Shown here one piece after another: positions 1 through 8,888 of a DNA stretch of 64,000 bases; the stretch's first letter is position 1; each line of letters opens with the position of its first letter. The translations under genes and the position numbers were made by a program. The notes under the pieces were generated by a model. The model searched no databases and was not told where the DNA came from. It saw only the letters and a list, made by a program, of their open reading frames with translations. Source of the stretch: Amycolatopsis sacchari (GTDB lineage Bacteria; Actinomycetota; Actinomycetes; Mycobacteriales; Pseudonocardiaceae); NCBI RefSeq assembly GCF_900114035.1, contig NZ_FORP01000003.1, positions 124,001 through 188,000 on the forward strand. The letters run 5' to 3'.

Positions 1-80
1 TCGGCGGGCAGCAGCAGCACGTCGTCGAAGGTCAGGCCCAGCATCGCGAACTTGTCTTCCGGGTTGAACTCGCTCGTCAT
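1..80 (-). CDS. guaB: IMP dehydrogenase, N-terminal fragment (runs off left edge)
   Basis: Only the first 26 codons are inside the window. The reverse strand from the ATG at 80 reads MTSEFNPEDKFAMLGLTFDD and continues with VLLLPA, the start of bacterial IMP dehydrogenase just before its first catalytic-barrel strand. The enzyme oxidises IMP to XMP, the committed step of GMP synthesis. The neighbour order (DUF5319 gene, rsdA, sigD) is the one seen beside guaB in mycobacteria and streptomycetes, which supports the call. Activity residues lie outside the window. Confidence 0.85.
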   Translation of the reverse strand, partial: MTSEFNPEDKFAMLGLTFDDVLLLPA

Positions 81-171
81 GGCTGGTGGCAGACCTTCCT
101 CGGCGGATCGGAGAACTCCTTGTCGATGGTATCTGGACAGCTCCCCACCCCCGCCCGGTACCGTGCAGGCC

Positions 172-558
172 GTGCCGCACGACGTGTTGCCCCCGGACCC
201 GTTCGCCGACGACCCGGACGACCCCGCGAGGGATCTGGCCGAGCCCGGCGATGACCTGGTGGAACCCATGGACTCGCAGGCCCGCACCGAGCTGCTCGCG
301 GACCTGTCGGACCTGGCTGTCTACCAGGCGCTGCTGGAGCCGCGCGGGGTGCGCGGCATCGTCGTGGACTGCGGCGAATGTGACCAACCGCATTACCACG
401 ACTGGCACCTGCTGCGCGCCAGCCTCGAACAGCTGCTCGCCGACGGCCGGATGCGGCCGCACGAGCCCGCGTTCGACCCCGACCCCGCCGACTACGTCAG
501 CTGGGACTACTGCCGCGGGTTCGCCGACGGCGTGACCGCCACCGAAAGCGCGTACTGA
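172..558 (+). CDS. DUF5319 family acidic protein
   Basis: Conserved actinobacterial protein of unknown function, the counterpart of the gene between guaB and rsdA in Mycobacterium (Rv3412 type). The GTG at 172 gives 128 residues beginning VPHDVLPPDPFADDPDDPA, the usual start of this family; a GTG at 163 would add three residues. The N-terminal 35 residues are Asp/Pro-rich. The core contains VVDCGECDQPHYHDWHLLR, where two Cys and several His could bind metal, although no metal site is established. It is transcribed divergently from guaB and ends at a strong hairpin shared with rsdA. No function is assigned. Confidence 0.75.
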   Translation: MPHDVLPPDPFADDPDDPARDLAEPGDDLVEPMDSQARTELLADLSDLAVYQALLEPRGVRGIVVDCGECDQPHYHDWHLLRASLEQLLADGRMRPHEPAFDPDPADYVSWDYCRGFADGVTATESAY

Positions 559-570
559 GACCTCCGGAAA

Positions 571-610
571 CGCGAAGAGGCCCGGCTCCTGCGAGCCGGG
601 CCTCTTCGCG
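571..610. terminator. Bidirectional terminator between DUF5319 gene and rsdA
   Basis: A perfect 18-bp stem (571-588 pairs with 593-610) around a 4-nt loop lies between two convergent genes. It has no long T run, as is common in high-GC actinobacteria. Confidence 0.8.
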
Positions 611-619
611 TGCCTGGGA

Positions 620-1573
620 TCAGCCGCCGCTGGGGTCGACCCCCGCGGGCTGCTGACCGCCGGTGCCGCTGTCGGGCGAGGAGTCGTAACGGATCGTCGA
701 CCCGCCGGCGGTGTCACCACCTGCGGACGAGGAGCTGCTCTCCGTGGTCGGCGGCGTCGAGCTCGGAGTCTCCGACGACGTCGGCGTGCTCGACGACGAC
801 GGCGGAGGCGGCACGACGGACGTGCTGCTCGGCTTGCTCGGCGGCTGCGTCGTGGACGACGCCGACGACGCGACGGACGACTGCGACGAGGACGGCGGAG
901 GTGCCGTCGAGGTGCCGGGGTTCTGCAGCAGCTGCGTCAGCTGCTGGTGCTCCCGCATGAGCTGGGCCAGGTTGTCCTCCGCGGACACCTGGGACAGCTT
1001 CGCGGCCGCCTCGGCGAGCGCCTGCTGCGCCTCGGCGATGCGGCCCTGGGACAACGCGATGCTCGCCTGCTGCAGGTCGGTGCGGGCCGCGGAGGCCGCC
1101 TCGACCGAGCGGGCGTGGTCGGAGTACAGGACCTTCGTCAGGCCCCACAGCGCATCGCCCGGCTGGGCGTCCCGCGCCGCGAGCCCGGTCCCGCTGAAGG
1201 CGATGGCCAGCACCGCCGCGGCCACCGCGACCGGCACCAGCACGCGCCGCTTGCGGGCCTTGTGCCCGTGCCGCTTCGCCAGCGCCGCCGTCTTGACCGT
1301 GGTCACGGCGGTTTCGGTGTCCACCAGCTCGGCGAGCGGTTCGCTGTCGATGTCACGCCGCCACGCCAGCAGCAGCGCGTTCAGCTCCTGGTCGCCGAGC
1401 CCGTCGGCCACCTTGGGATCGGAGCCGCCGAGCGCGTCCAGCAGCGCGTCGTCGGCGTGCACAGCGGACAGGTCCGCCTCGAACGCCGCTTGCGACGCGC
1501 TCATCGTCTCGTCGTCGAACGTGAACGCGCCCAGCTCGCGTCTGAGCTCGTCCCGGCTGTCGCGGTCGGTCAC
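620..1573 (-). CDS. rsdA: Anti-sigma-D factor RsdA
   Basis: Membrane anti-sigma factor that holds SigD until released by proteolysis. The 317-residue protein has an N-terminal acidic cytoplasmic part (about 1-100, with DDALLDALGG near 41-50 as the probable sigma-binding segment), a basic stop, one transmembrane helix at about 110-132 and a long extracytoplasmic part. The last 100 residues are almost entirely Ser, Pro and Thr, typical of an extended wall-spanning tail. GTG at 1573 follows the sigD stop directly, and GAGGAGGT inside the sigD end serves as ribosome site. Adjacent sigma/anti-sigma genes with the same partner order as Rv3414c-Rv3413c support the identity. Confidence 0.85.
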   Translation of the reverse strand: MTDRDSRDELRRELGAFTFDDETMSASQAAFEADLSAVHADDALLDALGGSDPKVADGLGDQELNALLLAWRRDIDSEPLAELVDTETAVTTVKTAALAKRHGHKARKRRVLVPVAVAAAVLAIAFSGTGLAARDAQPGDALWGLTKVLYSDHARSVEAASAARTDLQQASIALSQGRIAEAQQALAEAAAKLSQVSAEDNLAQLMREHQQLTQLLQNPGTSTAPPPSSSQSSVASSASSTTQPPSKPSSTSVVPPPPSSSSTPTSSETPSSTPPTTESSSSSAGGDTAGGSTIRYDSSPDSGTGGQQPAGVDPSGG

Positions 1574-2251
1574 TCAGGCCACCTCCTCGGACGCCAGCGC
1601 CTTGCGGAGCCGCGCGAGAGCCCGGTGCTGGGCGACGCGGACGGCGCCCGGCGTGGAGTCGACCGCCTCGGCGGTCTCCTCCGCGGACAGGCCCACGACC
1701 ACTCGCAGCACCACGATCTCGCGTTGTTTGTCCGGCAGCACTCGCAGCAGCTGGGCCATCCGCTCGTTCAACTCCCCCTGCAGGGCATGCTGCTCGGGAC
1801 CGATGTCCCCCTCGATCTCGTCGGGGATCTCGGCCACCGGCTCGGCCCGGTTGCGGACGGCGGCCCGATGCGCGTCGGCCACCTTGTGCTGGGCGATGCC
1901 GTAGACGAAGGCCAGGAACGGGCGTCCTTGGTCACGGTACGAAGGCAGGGCCGTGAGCACCGCGAGACACACCTCCTGAGCTACGTCGTCCGCAGAAGCG
2001 AACGAACGCTCCTGCCGGCCTACCCTGGCGCGGCAATACCGCACCACGAGAGGACGGATGGCGGCCAGCAGCCGCTCCACTGCCTGAGGATCTCCCTCGA
2101 CGGCAGCGGCGACCGACTCCTCCAGTCCGTCCCCCACAGTGGCCATCGCAGACAACAGTCCCAGCGTTACGTGTAGGCGTACAAAATGACGGCGCGCGGC
2201 ATCCACATCCCTCGCACCGGTGATGCCCACCGTACCGCCCGGCCCCGACAT
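1574..2251 (-). CDS. sigD: ECF RNA polymerase sigma factor SigD
   Basis: Group IV sigma factor. Region 2 contains RYCRARVGRQERSFASADDV followed by AQEVCLAVLTALPSYRDQGR; region 4 contains LPDKQREIVVLRVVVGLSAE and a helix-turn-helix ending in AVRVAQHRALARLRKAL. These segments closely resemble mycobacterial SigD. The ATG at 2251 gives 225 residues; an ATG at 2146 (MATVGDGLEE) would give 190 and begins nearer the conserved domain. I keep the longer form because mycobacterial SigD also has a 30-40 residue leader, but the start is uncertain since neither has a good ribosome site. It is immediately followed by its anti-sigma factor gene. The AT-rich upstream region (2,320-2,355) probably holds the promoter. 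Confidence 0.85.
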   Translation of the reverse strand: MSGPGGTVGITGARDVDAARRHFVRLHVTLGLLSAMATVGDGLEESVAAAVEGDPQAVERLLAAIRPLVVRYCRARVGRQERSFASADDVAQEVCLAVLTALPSYRDQGRPFLAFVYGIAQHKVADAHRAAVRNRAEPVAEIPDEIEGDIGPEQHALQGELNERMAQLLRVLPDKQREIVVLRVVVGLSAEETAEAVDSTPGAVRVAQHRALARLRKALASEEVA

Positions 2252-2379
2252 AGCTCGTGCACGGTCGCTTTCGGCGCGCCCCGAAAACCCGGAACGCGCC
2301 GACGAGCGGCTTGAAAGGTGTTCAATAATTCAACGACCAGCGAAGCCTACAACATGAAAGATGCTCGGGAAAGCACCGG

Positions 2380-2976
2380 TCACGAAACGAGGCCCCGGCG
2401 GAACCCGTGAGCCACCGCCTGAGCGCGGTCGCGGACGCCGAGCTTGCGGAACAACCGCCGCGCGTGCGTCTTCACGGTGTCCTCCGAGAGGTACAGCTCA
2501 CGGCCGATCTGGCCGTTGCTCTTGCCCTGGCTCATCCCGCGGAGCACCTGCAGCTCGCGCTCGGTGAGCTGCACACCGGGGTCGGCGGGCTGGCGCGGCG
2601 CCGGGACCGAGGTGCTGGCGAGGGTGTGCGCGAGTGCGGCCACGAGCTCGGGGCGAGAGGCGTCCCACCTCAGGTACCCGCGAGCGCCACCGGCGATCGC
2701 CGCCGCGATGCTGCTGGCATCGTCGGGAGCGCCGAAGACGATCACGTTCGCCTGGGGATTGGCGGACACCAGCCGCCGAGTCGCCTCGACCCCGGCAGGC
2801 ATCGCGCGCTGGGTGCCGACGAGGACGACGTCCACCGGCTGCCGCGAATACCTGGCCAGCAACTCGTCACCGTGCGCTACACAGTCGATGCGACTGACGC
2901 CGGGGACAGCAGACATCACGCGGGTGAGCCCTTCGCGGACACTGCGTCGGTCGTCGCAGATCAAGACCGTAGTCAC
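2380..2976 (-). CDS. bldM: BldM-type response regulator with degenerate receiver domain
   Basis: A 198-residue receiver plus LuxR-type helix-turn-helix protein. The C-terminal half (LTERELQVLRGMSQGKSNGQ, then LYLSEDTVKTHARRLFRKLG) matches the DNA-binding domain of Streptomyces BldM, a regulator of sporulation genes, and the sigD/whiB/groES context is the bldM context. The acidic pair ICDD is present, but the phospho-acceptor Asp of strand 3 is replaced by Gly (VDVVLVGTQRA) and the switch Lys region reads GARGYLRWDAS, with Trp at the Lys position. Phosphorylation is therefore unlikely and control probably comes from dimerisation or ligand. GTG at 2976 has a good GGAAGGAAA ribosome site. Gene symbol by homology and position only. 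Confidence 0.75.
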   Translation of the reverse strand: MTTVLICDDRRSVREGLTRVMSAVPGVSRIDCVAHGDELLARYSRQPVDVVLVGTQRAMPAGVEATRRLVSANPQANVIVFGAPDDASSIAAAIAGGARGYLRWDASRPELVAALAHTLASTSVPAPRQPADPGVQLTERELQVLRGMSQGKSNGQIGRELYLSEDTVKTHARRLFRKLGVRDRAQAVAHGFRRGLVS

Positions 2977-3117
2977 GGGGTTTCCTTCCTGCAGCCGGGT
3001 GACCTTCCATATCCCCTATCGGACGCTTTAGGCCGCACCTTGACACGATCCGGTGGCTTTTTTTGGAAGATCTTCGCCCGGATGTCGGTATGGGCGCCTC
3101 GAGTGCTCCAACCGGCG

Positions 3118-3939
3118 TCACGCCGGCACCCATGGCGAGTCACGCGCCAGCCGCCTCCCGTCCGGATCAGTTCGTAGTAACACAGCGTGCAGTACCGCGT
3201 CGACCCTGGATCGATCCCGTGCAGGCACATCCGCGCCGTGCTCCGCGGCGAGCAGCCCGGCGGGCCAACTCAGGGAGCGTAGTGCGAATTCCTCCGACAC
3301 GCCGAGGGCTTCGACCACGAGGTGCAGCGCTCGTTCCCGTTCTCCCGTCGCGCCGAGCGCCGCGGCCAGGACGAGCTGCGACTTCGTGACGTGCCGGAGC
3401 GCGCCCGCGGCGGCGGCGAGCGCCAGCGCGGCCTCGGCCGGCGCGACCGCTTCGGCCGCCCGGCCGGACGCCAGCTCGATCTCGGCCGTGACCCAGCCCA
3501 GCCGCACCTCCGACCGCCAGCCGCGCGGGCGCACCCTGGCCAGCAGCCGCCTGGCGACGGGCAGCCTGCCGACACCGAGGTTGTCGGCGGCGAGCCCGAG
3601 CAGCGCGTCCGCCCTCGCCCCGTCGGCGTCGAGCCCGTCCGGATCGGGCTCCCCCGCCACTCCGGCCACGAGCCTGAGCGCGGCGCCGTCGAACGCGAAG
3701 GCCGCCTGGTGCCCACCCAGCTGCCGCCGGTGCGAGGCGAAGGTGGACAACGCCAGAGAAGAAAGGACGGGATCAGGGCCGCGGCCGAGCGCGCGGAGCA
3801 ACGTCGCGGCGGCCGCGTACCGGCCCTGGGCACCGAGCACGATCGCGCACAGCAGCTCCGCGCGCGGCGATCCGGGCACGCCCGGCGGCAGCACCGGGGC
3901 GTCACCGAACGCGGCGCGGCGCAGCTCCTCGACGTCCAC
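3118..3939 (-). CDS. TPR-like helical repeat protein, function unknown
   Basis: A 273-residue Ala/Leu/Arg-rich protein starting at GTG 3939 (VDVEELRRAAF), 11 nt downstream of the MerR-type gene on the same strand. It is predicted to be nearly all helical with repeating pairs such as GRYAAAATLLRALGRG and AAEAVAPAEAALALAAAAGA, the pattern of tetratricopeptide-like scaffolds. No signal peptide, membrane segment or catalytic motif is visible. It probably forms a two-gene unit with the MerR regulator. Function not assigned. Confidence 0.65.
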   Translation of the reverse strand: MDVEELRRAAFGDAPVLPPGVPGSPRAELLCAIVLGAQGRYAAAATLLRALGRGPDPVLSSLALSTFASHRRQLGGHQAAFAFDGAALRLVAGVAGEPDPDGLDADGARADALLGLAADNLGVGRLPVARRLLARVRPRGWRSEVRLGWVTAEIELASGRAAEAVAPAEAALALAAAAGALRHVTKSQLVLAAALGATGERERALHLVVEALGVSEEFALRSLSWPAGLLAAEHGADVPARDRSRVDAVLHAVLLRTDPDGRRLARDSPWVPA

Positions 3940-3950
3940 GCCGGAAGACC

Positions 3951-4856
3951 CTAGCGACCCAGTAGGACATATTCGATGCGCTCGGCGGCCGTACGCAGGT
4001 CGGGCAGCAACTCGACCTGCTCGGGCAGGGGCGTCTGGGCCCACCCCGGGCCCCACGCGAACACCCGGCTGCGCTGCCGTCCCCGCGCGACGCGGGGGAA
4101 CAGCCGCCCGTCGGCGACGGTGCTGCGCTGGGCACGCAGCACCACGGCGGCGGGCGAACTGCGCCGGACGGCGACGGCGAGCACGTCCGCGGGCGGCGGG
4201 GTGCCGAACAGCTGGCTGGCGATCCCGCGCTCGGCGAGGCACGCGGCCAGCGCGTACAGCGGCAGGTTCGTCCGCTCGTCGGGAACGCCGCTCAGCAGGA
4301 CGGGGCGGGAGTTCCGGGGCGAACCGAGCACAGGTGTTGCCCGGATCAGCGCGCCGAGGACGGCCTCGGCGAGCAGGTACTCCCCCTCCACCCCGGCGTG
4401 GTTGCCCGCCCAGCCGGCACCGAAGGCGCTGAGCACGGGCTCGATGACGTTCTCCCACGCGACCAGCACGCCGGCGCTCGCGATCGCGTCCGCCAGCAGC
4501 CGCTGCGTCGCCGCCCCGTCCATGGCGAGCGCGGCCGTCCGCAACCGCCGCGCCACCGACCGGTCGGGCTCGGCGCGGGCGGGTTGCACGGCCGCCGCTG
4601 GTGCGTCCTCGACCGACGCCTCCCTGGCGAACCGCGCTGCCTCGGCGGTGGAGGCGCCCCGCAGCAGCGCGCGCTGCATCAGTTCGAGGCGGCGGATGTC
4701 GGCGGGACCGTAGCGGCGGTGCTTGCCGCCGGTGTGCCTGCTCGGGCCGAGCCCGTAGCGGCGGTCCCAGGTCCGCAGGGTGGCCGGCGCGACGCCGAGG
4801 CGACGGGCCACCGCGGCGACCGGCATCGTCGGCTCTGTCTCCCCTGCGTGGTCCAT
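3951..4856 (-). CDS. MerR-family regulator with B12-binding-like C-terminal domain
   Basis: A 301-residue DNA-binding regulator. The winged helix-turn-helix spans about residues 10-75 (PVAAVARRLGVAPATLRTWD, RRYGLGPSR, GGKHRRYGPADIRRLELMQ), typical of the CarA/LitR-like MerR group. The remainder resembles a cobalamin-binding helical bundle plus Rossmann-like region (ENVIEPVLSAFGAGWAGNHA, then VLLSGVPDERTNLPLYALAA), but the DxHxxG cobalamin signature is not evident, so B12 binding is doubtful. The ATG at 4856 is chosen because GGAACGA precedes it and it starts just before the domain. It is divergent from the whiB-type gene. Confidence 0.7.
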   Translation of the reverse strand: MDHAGETEPTMPVAAVARRLGVAPATLRTWDRRYGLGPSRHTGGKHRRYGPADIRRLELMQRALLRGASTAEAARFAREASVEDAPAAAVQPARAEPDRSVARRLRTAALAMDGAATQRLLADAIASAGVLVAWENVIEPVLSAFGAGWAGNHAGVEGEYLLAEAVLGALIRATPVLGSPRNSRPVLLSGVPDERTNLPLYALAACLAERGIASQLFGTPPPADVLAVAVRRSSPAAVVLRAQRSTVADGRLFPRVARGRQRSRVFAWGPGWAQTPLPEQVELLPDLRTAAERIEYVLLGR

Positions 4857-5082
4857 TCGTTCCAATATCAGGGAGGCATGGCTACCCAGCAACTCGGAAC
4901 TTATGCGCCCTGACCTGCGACCGAACCCATTCTCACGCTAGCGGGGGATATCCAATGGATGAATCCGATCTTTTCCCTTGAACAACTATTGGCGCGCTTC
5001 TAACGTTACCGCCGTTGCACCGAATGGAGTAGTCGGAGTGCGACACCGAGGGGATCCGACCGAAACAGCGGAGGCGGTGACG

Positions 5083-5385
5083 ATGGCAGACACGCGGAGG
5101 CTTCCAGGCCCGAACGCCGATATCTGGGACTGGCAGCTGGAGGGGTCCTGCCGAGGGATGGACAGCGCGGCTTTCTTCCACCCCGACGGGGAGCGGGGGC
5201 CTGCCAGGGCCCGGCGGGAAGCCAGGGCGAAGGCGATTTGCCAGACCTGTCCGGTCCTGCGGATGTGCCGCGAGCACGCGCTGGCCGTGCACGAACCGTA
5301 CGGGATCTGGGGTGGGCTTTCCGAGTCCGAACGGGAGAGCATCCTCAGGAACGACAAGCGGCAGTTCAGTCTTTCCGGCCAGTGA
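5083..5385 (+). CDS. WhiB-family [4Fe-4S] regulator (WhiD/WhiB3 type)
   Basis: A 100-residue Wbl protein. The four cluster ligands are Cys23, Cys53, Cys56 and Cys62 (C-x29-C-x2-C-x5-C), followed by the G-[IV]-W-G-G turn (GIWGG at about 74-78) and a basic C-terminus. Wbl proteins bind the primary sigma factor and act as redox or NO-sensitive transcription factors. Position next to a bldM-like gene, sigD and groES matches whiD of Streptomyces and whiB3 of Mycobacterium. ATG 5083 has GGAGG eight bases upstream. The 226-bp upstream gap shared with the divergent MerR-type gene presumably carries both promoters. Confidence 0.88.
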   Translation: MADTRRLPGPNADIWDWQLEGSCRGMDSAAFFHPDGERGPARARREARAKAICQTCPVLRMCREHALAVHEPYGIWGGLSESERESILRNDKRQFSLSGQ

Positions 5386-5394
5386 GGGGGAGTG

Positions 5395-5430
5395 AAAAAG
5401 GGCGGCACCCGACGGGGTGCCGCCCTTTTT
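5395..5430 (+). terminator. Rho-independent terminator of the whiB-type gene
   Basis: A perfect 16-bp stem (5395-5410 with 5415-5430), loop GACG, ending in five T on the plus strand, 9 nt after the stop codon. Confidence 0.9.
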
Positions 5431-5480
5431 CGCGCCGCGATTTCCGGTGCACGCGCGTGCACTGTTTCCGGAGCGTGAGC

Positions 5481-5520
5481 AGAAAAAGGGGCGGTTTACC
5501 CGATCGGGTAAACCGCCCCT
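5481..5520 (-). terminator. Rho-independent terminator of groEL1
   Basis: A perfect 15-bp stem (5487-5501 with 5506-5520), loop GATC, followed on the minus strand by TTTTTCT. It lies 16 nt after the groEL1 stop. Confidence 0.9.
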
Positions 5521-5536
5521 TCCCGGTACTTCCGTC

Positions 5537-7526
<1,990 letters not shown>

Positions 7527-7631
7527 CGGGTTGACCTCCACGGGTCGTCGAAAGCGTTGGCAGGTACTTACTGTCTTGGCGCCTACCACCCCCGCCGTCG
7601 CGGGTGCCGGGGCGTGTGCGGTGCCGTGCAA

Positions 7632-7658
7632 TTAGCACTCTAGCCACGCGAGTGCTAG
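7632..7658 (-). promoter_or_regulatory. CIRCE operator (HrcA binding site)
   Basis: TTAGCACTC (7632-7640), nine bases, then GAGTGCTAG (7650-7658): the classic CIRCE inverted repeat with a single change in the last base. It lies upstream of groES, so HrcA should repress the groES-groEL1 operon until heat shock. Confidence 0.93.
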
Positions 7659-7734
7659 ACGCGCAAGGAGGGTGCGCTCCGCCTCCCCATAATGCCCTGA
7701 AGTGGGCATACTCGGTCGAAGTCCCGGAGGTGAC

Positions 7735-8100
7735 GTGAGAGTCCTCGACGAACACACCGGCCTGGTGTACGCGCCCGTGGCGCAGGTGCGCACGACCCTG
7801 CTCGACGCGGTCGAAGCGACCTTCGCGAACGCCCCCGTCCCGCTCCGCGTCGACGTGAACCGCGAGCAGGGCTGGGTCGAGGCACGCGGGCAGTGGTGGT
7901 GGTGCGGCAGGTTCGAGGTCGGCGAGGACCCGGTGGGCGCGCGGGTGGTGCACCGCACGTACAACCTCGCGCGTGGGTTGTCCGGCTGGCTCGCGCCCTA
8001 CACGGTCGGCCGGGGACACCGGAAGAACGGCCGGGACGCGCTGGCGAAAGCGCTCGAAGACGTGGGGCGGCGGCTGTCGTGCCGGACCGAGCTGCTGTGA
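7735..8100 (+). CDS. Conserved hypothetical protein (121 aa), divergent from groES
   Basis: Not recognised. GTG 7735 has GGAGG four bases upstream. The 121-residue protein has no signal peptide or membrane helix. The N-terminal half alternates strand-like stretches (RVLDEHTGLVYAPVAQVRTT, PLRVDVNREQGWVEARGQ), and the centre is aromatic (WWWCGRFEVG); the fold could be SRPBCC-like (ligand-binding cup), but no diagnostic motif is visible. G/C at third positions is high, so it is coding. It reads away from groES and is followed by an inverted repeat. Confidence 0.6.
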   Translation: MRVLDEHTGLVYAPVAQVRTTLLDAVEATFANAPVPLRVDVNREQGWVEARGQWWWCGRFEVGEDPVGARVVHRTYNLARGLSGWLAPYTVGRGHRKNGRDALAKALEDVGRRLSCRTELL

Positions 8101-8137
8101 GTGACGGAGTCGTCACTCGTTGGGCGGTTCCAGGTCA

Positions 8138-8172
8138 CCCGGGCCGCTGCCTACCTTGAAACGCGGCCCGGG
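8138..8172 (+). terminator. Inverted repeat after the 121-aa gene
   Basis: Perfect 10-bp arms (8138-8147 with 8163-8172) and a 15-nt loop; possible terminator of the upstream gene or structured leader of the cysteine-rich peptide gene at 8201. Confidence 0.5.
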
Positions 8173-8200
8173 TCGGACCCGAAGGGATGGTGTTCTCCAC

Positions 8201-8266
8201 ATGAGTGGATGCAACTGCTGCAGCTCGTGCTCCGGTTCGTCGTGCGGTTGCTGCGGCAAGTGCTGA
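8201..8266 (+). CDS. Tiny cysteine-rich peptide, 21 aa, two CxCCxxC modules
   Basis: An ATG-to-TGA reading frame of 21 codons in which eight residues are Cys. The Cys pattern is two identical C-x-C-C-x2-C modules (residues 4-10 and 15-21) joined by S-G-S-S, with only Ser, Gly, Asn and one Lys elsewhere. Such spacing is typical of metal-thiolate peptides, so a metallothionein-like metal or zinc/copper buffer is the simplest guess; a modified-peptide precursor is less likely because no modifying enzyme is nearby. The ATG overlaps the TGA of a 5-codon upstream frame (8187-8204) as ATGA, and GAAGGG lies about 14 nt upstream, so its ribosome site is weak. It has its own terminator at 8287, which argues for a real transcript. 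Confidence 0.6.
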   Translation: MSGCNCCSSCSGSSCGCCGKC

Positions 8267-8286
8267 CCGGCTGCTGAGCCCGGAGG

Positions 8287-8324
8287 AGCCCCTGGCCCAC
8301 CCACTCGGGCCGGGGGCTTCTTTC
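8287..8324 (+). terminator. Terminator of the cysteine-rich peptide gene
   Basis: A 12-bp stem (8287-8298 with 8307-8318, one T-G wobble), 8-nt loop, then TCTTTC; 20 nt after the stop codon of the peptide frame. Confidence 0.75.
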
Positions 8325-8514
8325 ACACCGTCAGCACGATCTTCCCGCGCACGCGCCCGGTCTCGCTGAGTTCGTGCGCCTTCGCCGCGTCGGCCAGCGG
8401 CAGCACCCGCGCCACGTGCACCCGCACCCGGCCCGCCTCGACCAGTCCGGCGAACGGCAGGGCCGCCGCGTGCACGTGGTCGAGACTCGGCGGCTTCGCG
8501 GCCAGCGCGGTGCT
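8323..8514 (-). pseudogene. Remnant of zinc-type quinone oxidoreductase / alcohol dehydrogenase
   Basis: On the minus strand the frame reads AAKPPSLDHVHAAALPFAGL and then jumps directly to VEAGRVRVHVARVLPLADAA and the terminal GRVRGKIVLTV. The first part is the pre-Rossmann segment of MDR-family quinone oxidoreductases and the second is their C-terminus. The whole nucleotide-binding domain between them (well over 100 residues) is missing, as is the N-terminal domain. The 3' end is a normal stop at 8323. This is a deletion relic; the matching regulator remnant lies head to head at its broken 5' end. Confidence 0.7.
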
Positions 8515-8800
8515 CGAGACGCTGGGGAACAAGTGGACGCTCCTCGTGCTGAGTTCGCTGCGCGGCGCCGGGGAACCGATGCGGTTCAACCAGCTGCGCC
8601 TGCTGGAACGCGACGGGCTGGTGCGCAGGGACGTCTACCCCACCGTGCCGCCACGGGTCGAGTAGTCGGTCACCGCGCTGGGCACGGAGATCGGCGACCT
8701 GTGCACGATGCTCGGCAGCTGGGCGGAGGCGAGGACCGCCGACATCCTCGCCGCGCGGCGGGAATTCGGCGAACGTCCCGAACCCGGCCCTCTCGACTGA
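8504..8800 (+). pseudogene. Remnant of HxlR-family transcriptional regulator
   Basis: The plus-strand frame reads VLETLGNKWTLLVLSSLRGA, then MRFNQLRLLERDGLVRRDVY and PTVPPRVE, followed by a TAG at 8663 exactly where HxlR proteins have the Tyr of the PPRVEYSLT motif, and then continues in frame with SVTALGTEIGDLCTMLGSWA to a stop at 8798. The N-terminus is missing, about 20 residues of the recognition-helix region (between RFNQLR and LLERDG) are deleted, and the TAG is premature. HxlR regulators are often divergent from a quinone oxidoreductase, which is the neighbouring relic. Confidence 0.75.
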
Positions 8801-8888
8801 ACCAACGGGCACGATTCGCCGAAAGACTCTGCCCGACCACGCGCGTGGTGTGTAGGTTTCTCGCGTCGTCCGCACGCGAGGAGATTTC

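Noticed and set aside
3112-3126. 7-bp hairpin at the end of the TPR-like gene
   Set aside because: It overlaps the stop codon, has a single-base centre and no T run; too weak to call a terminator.
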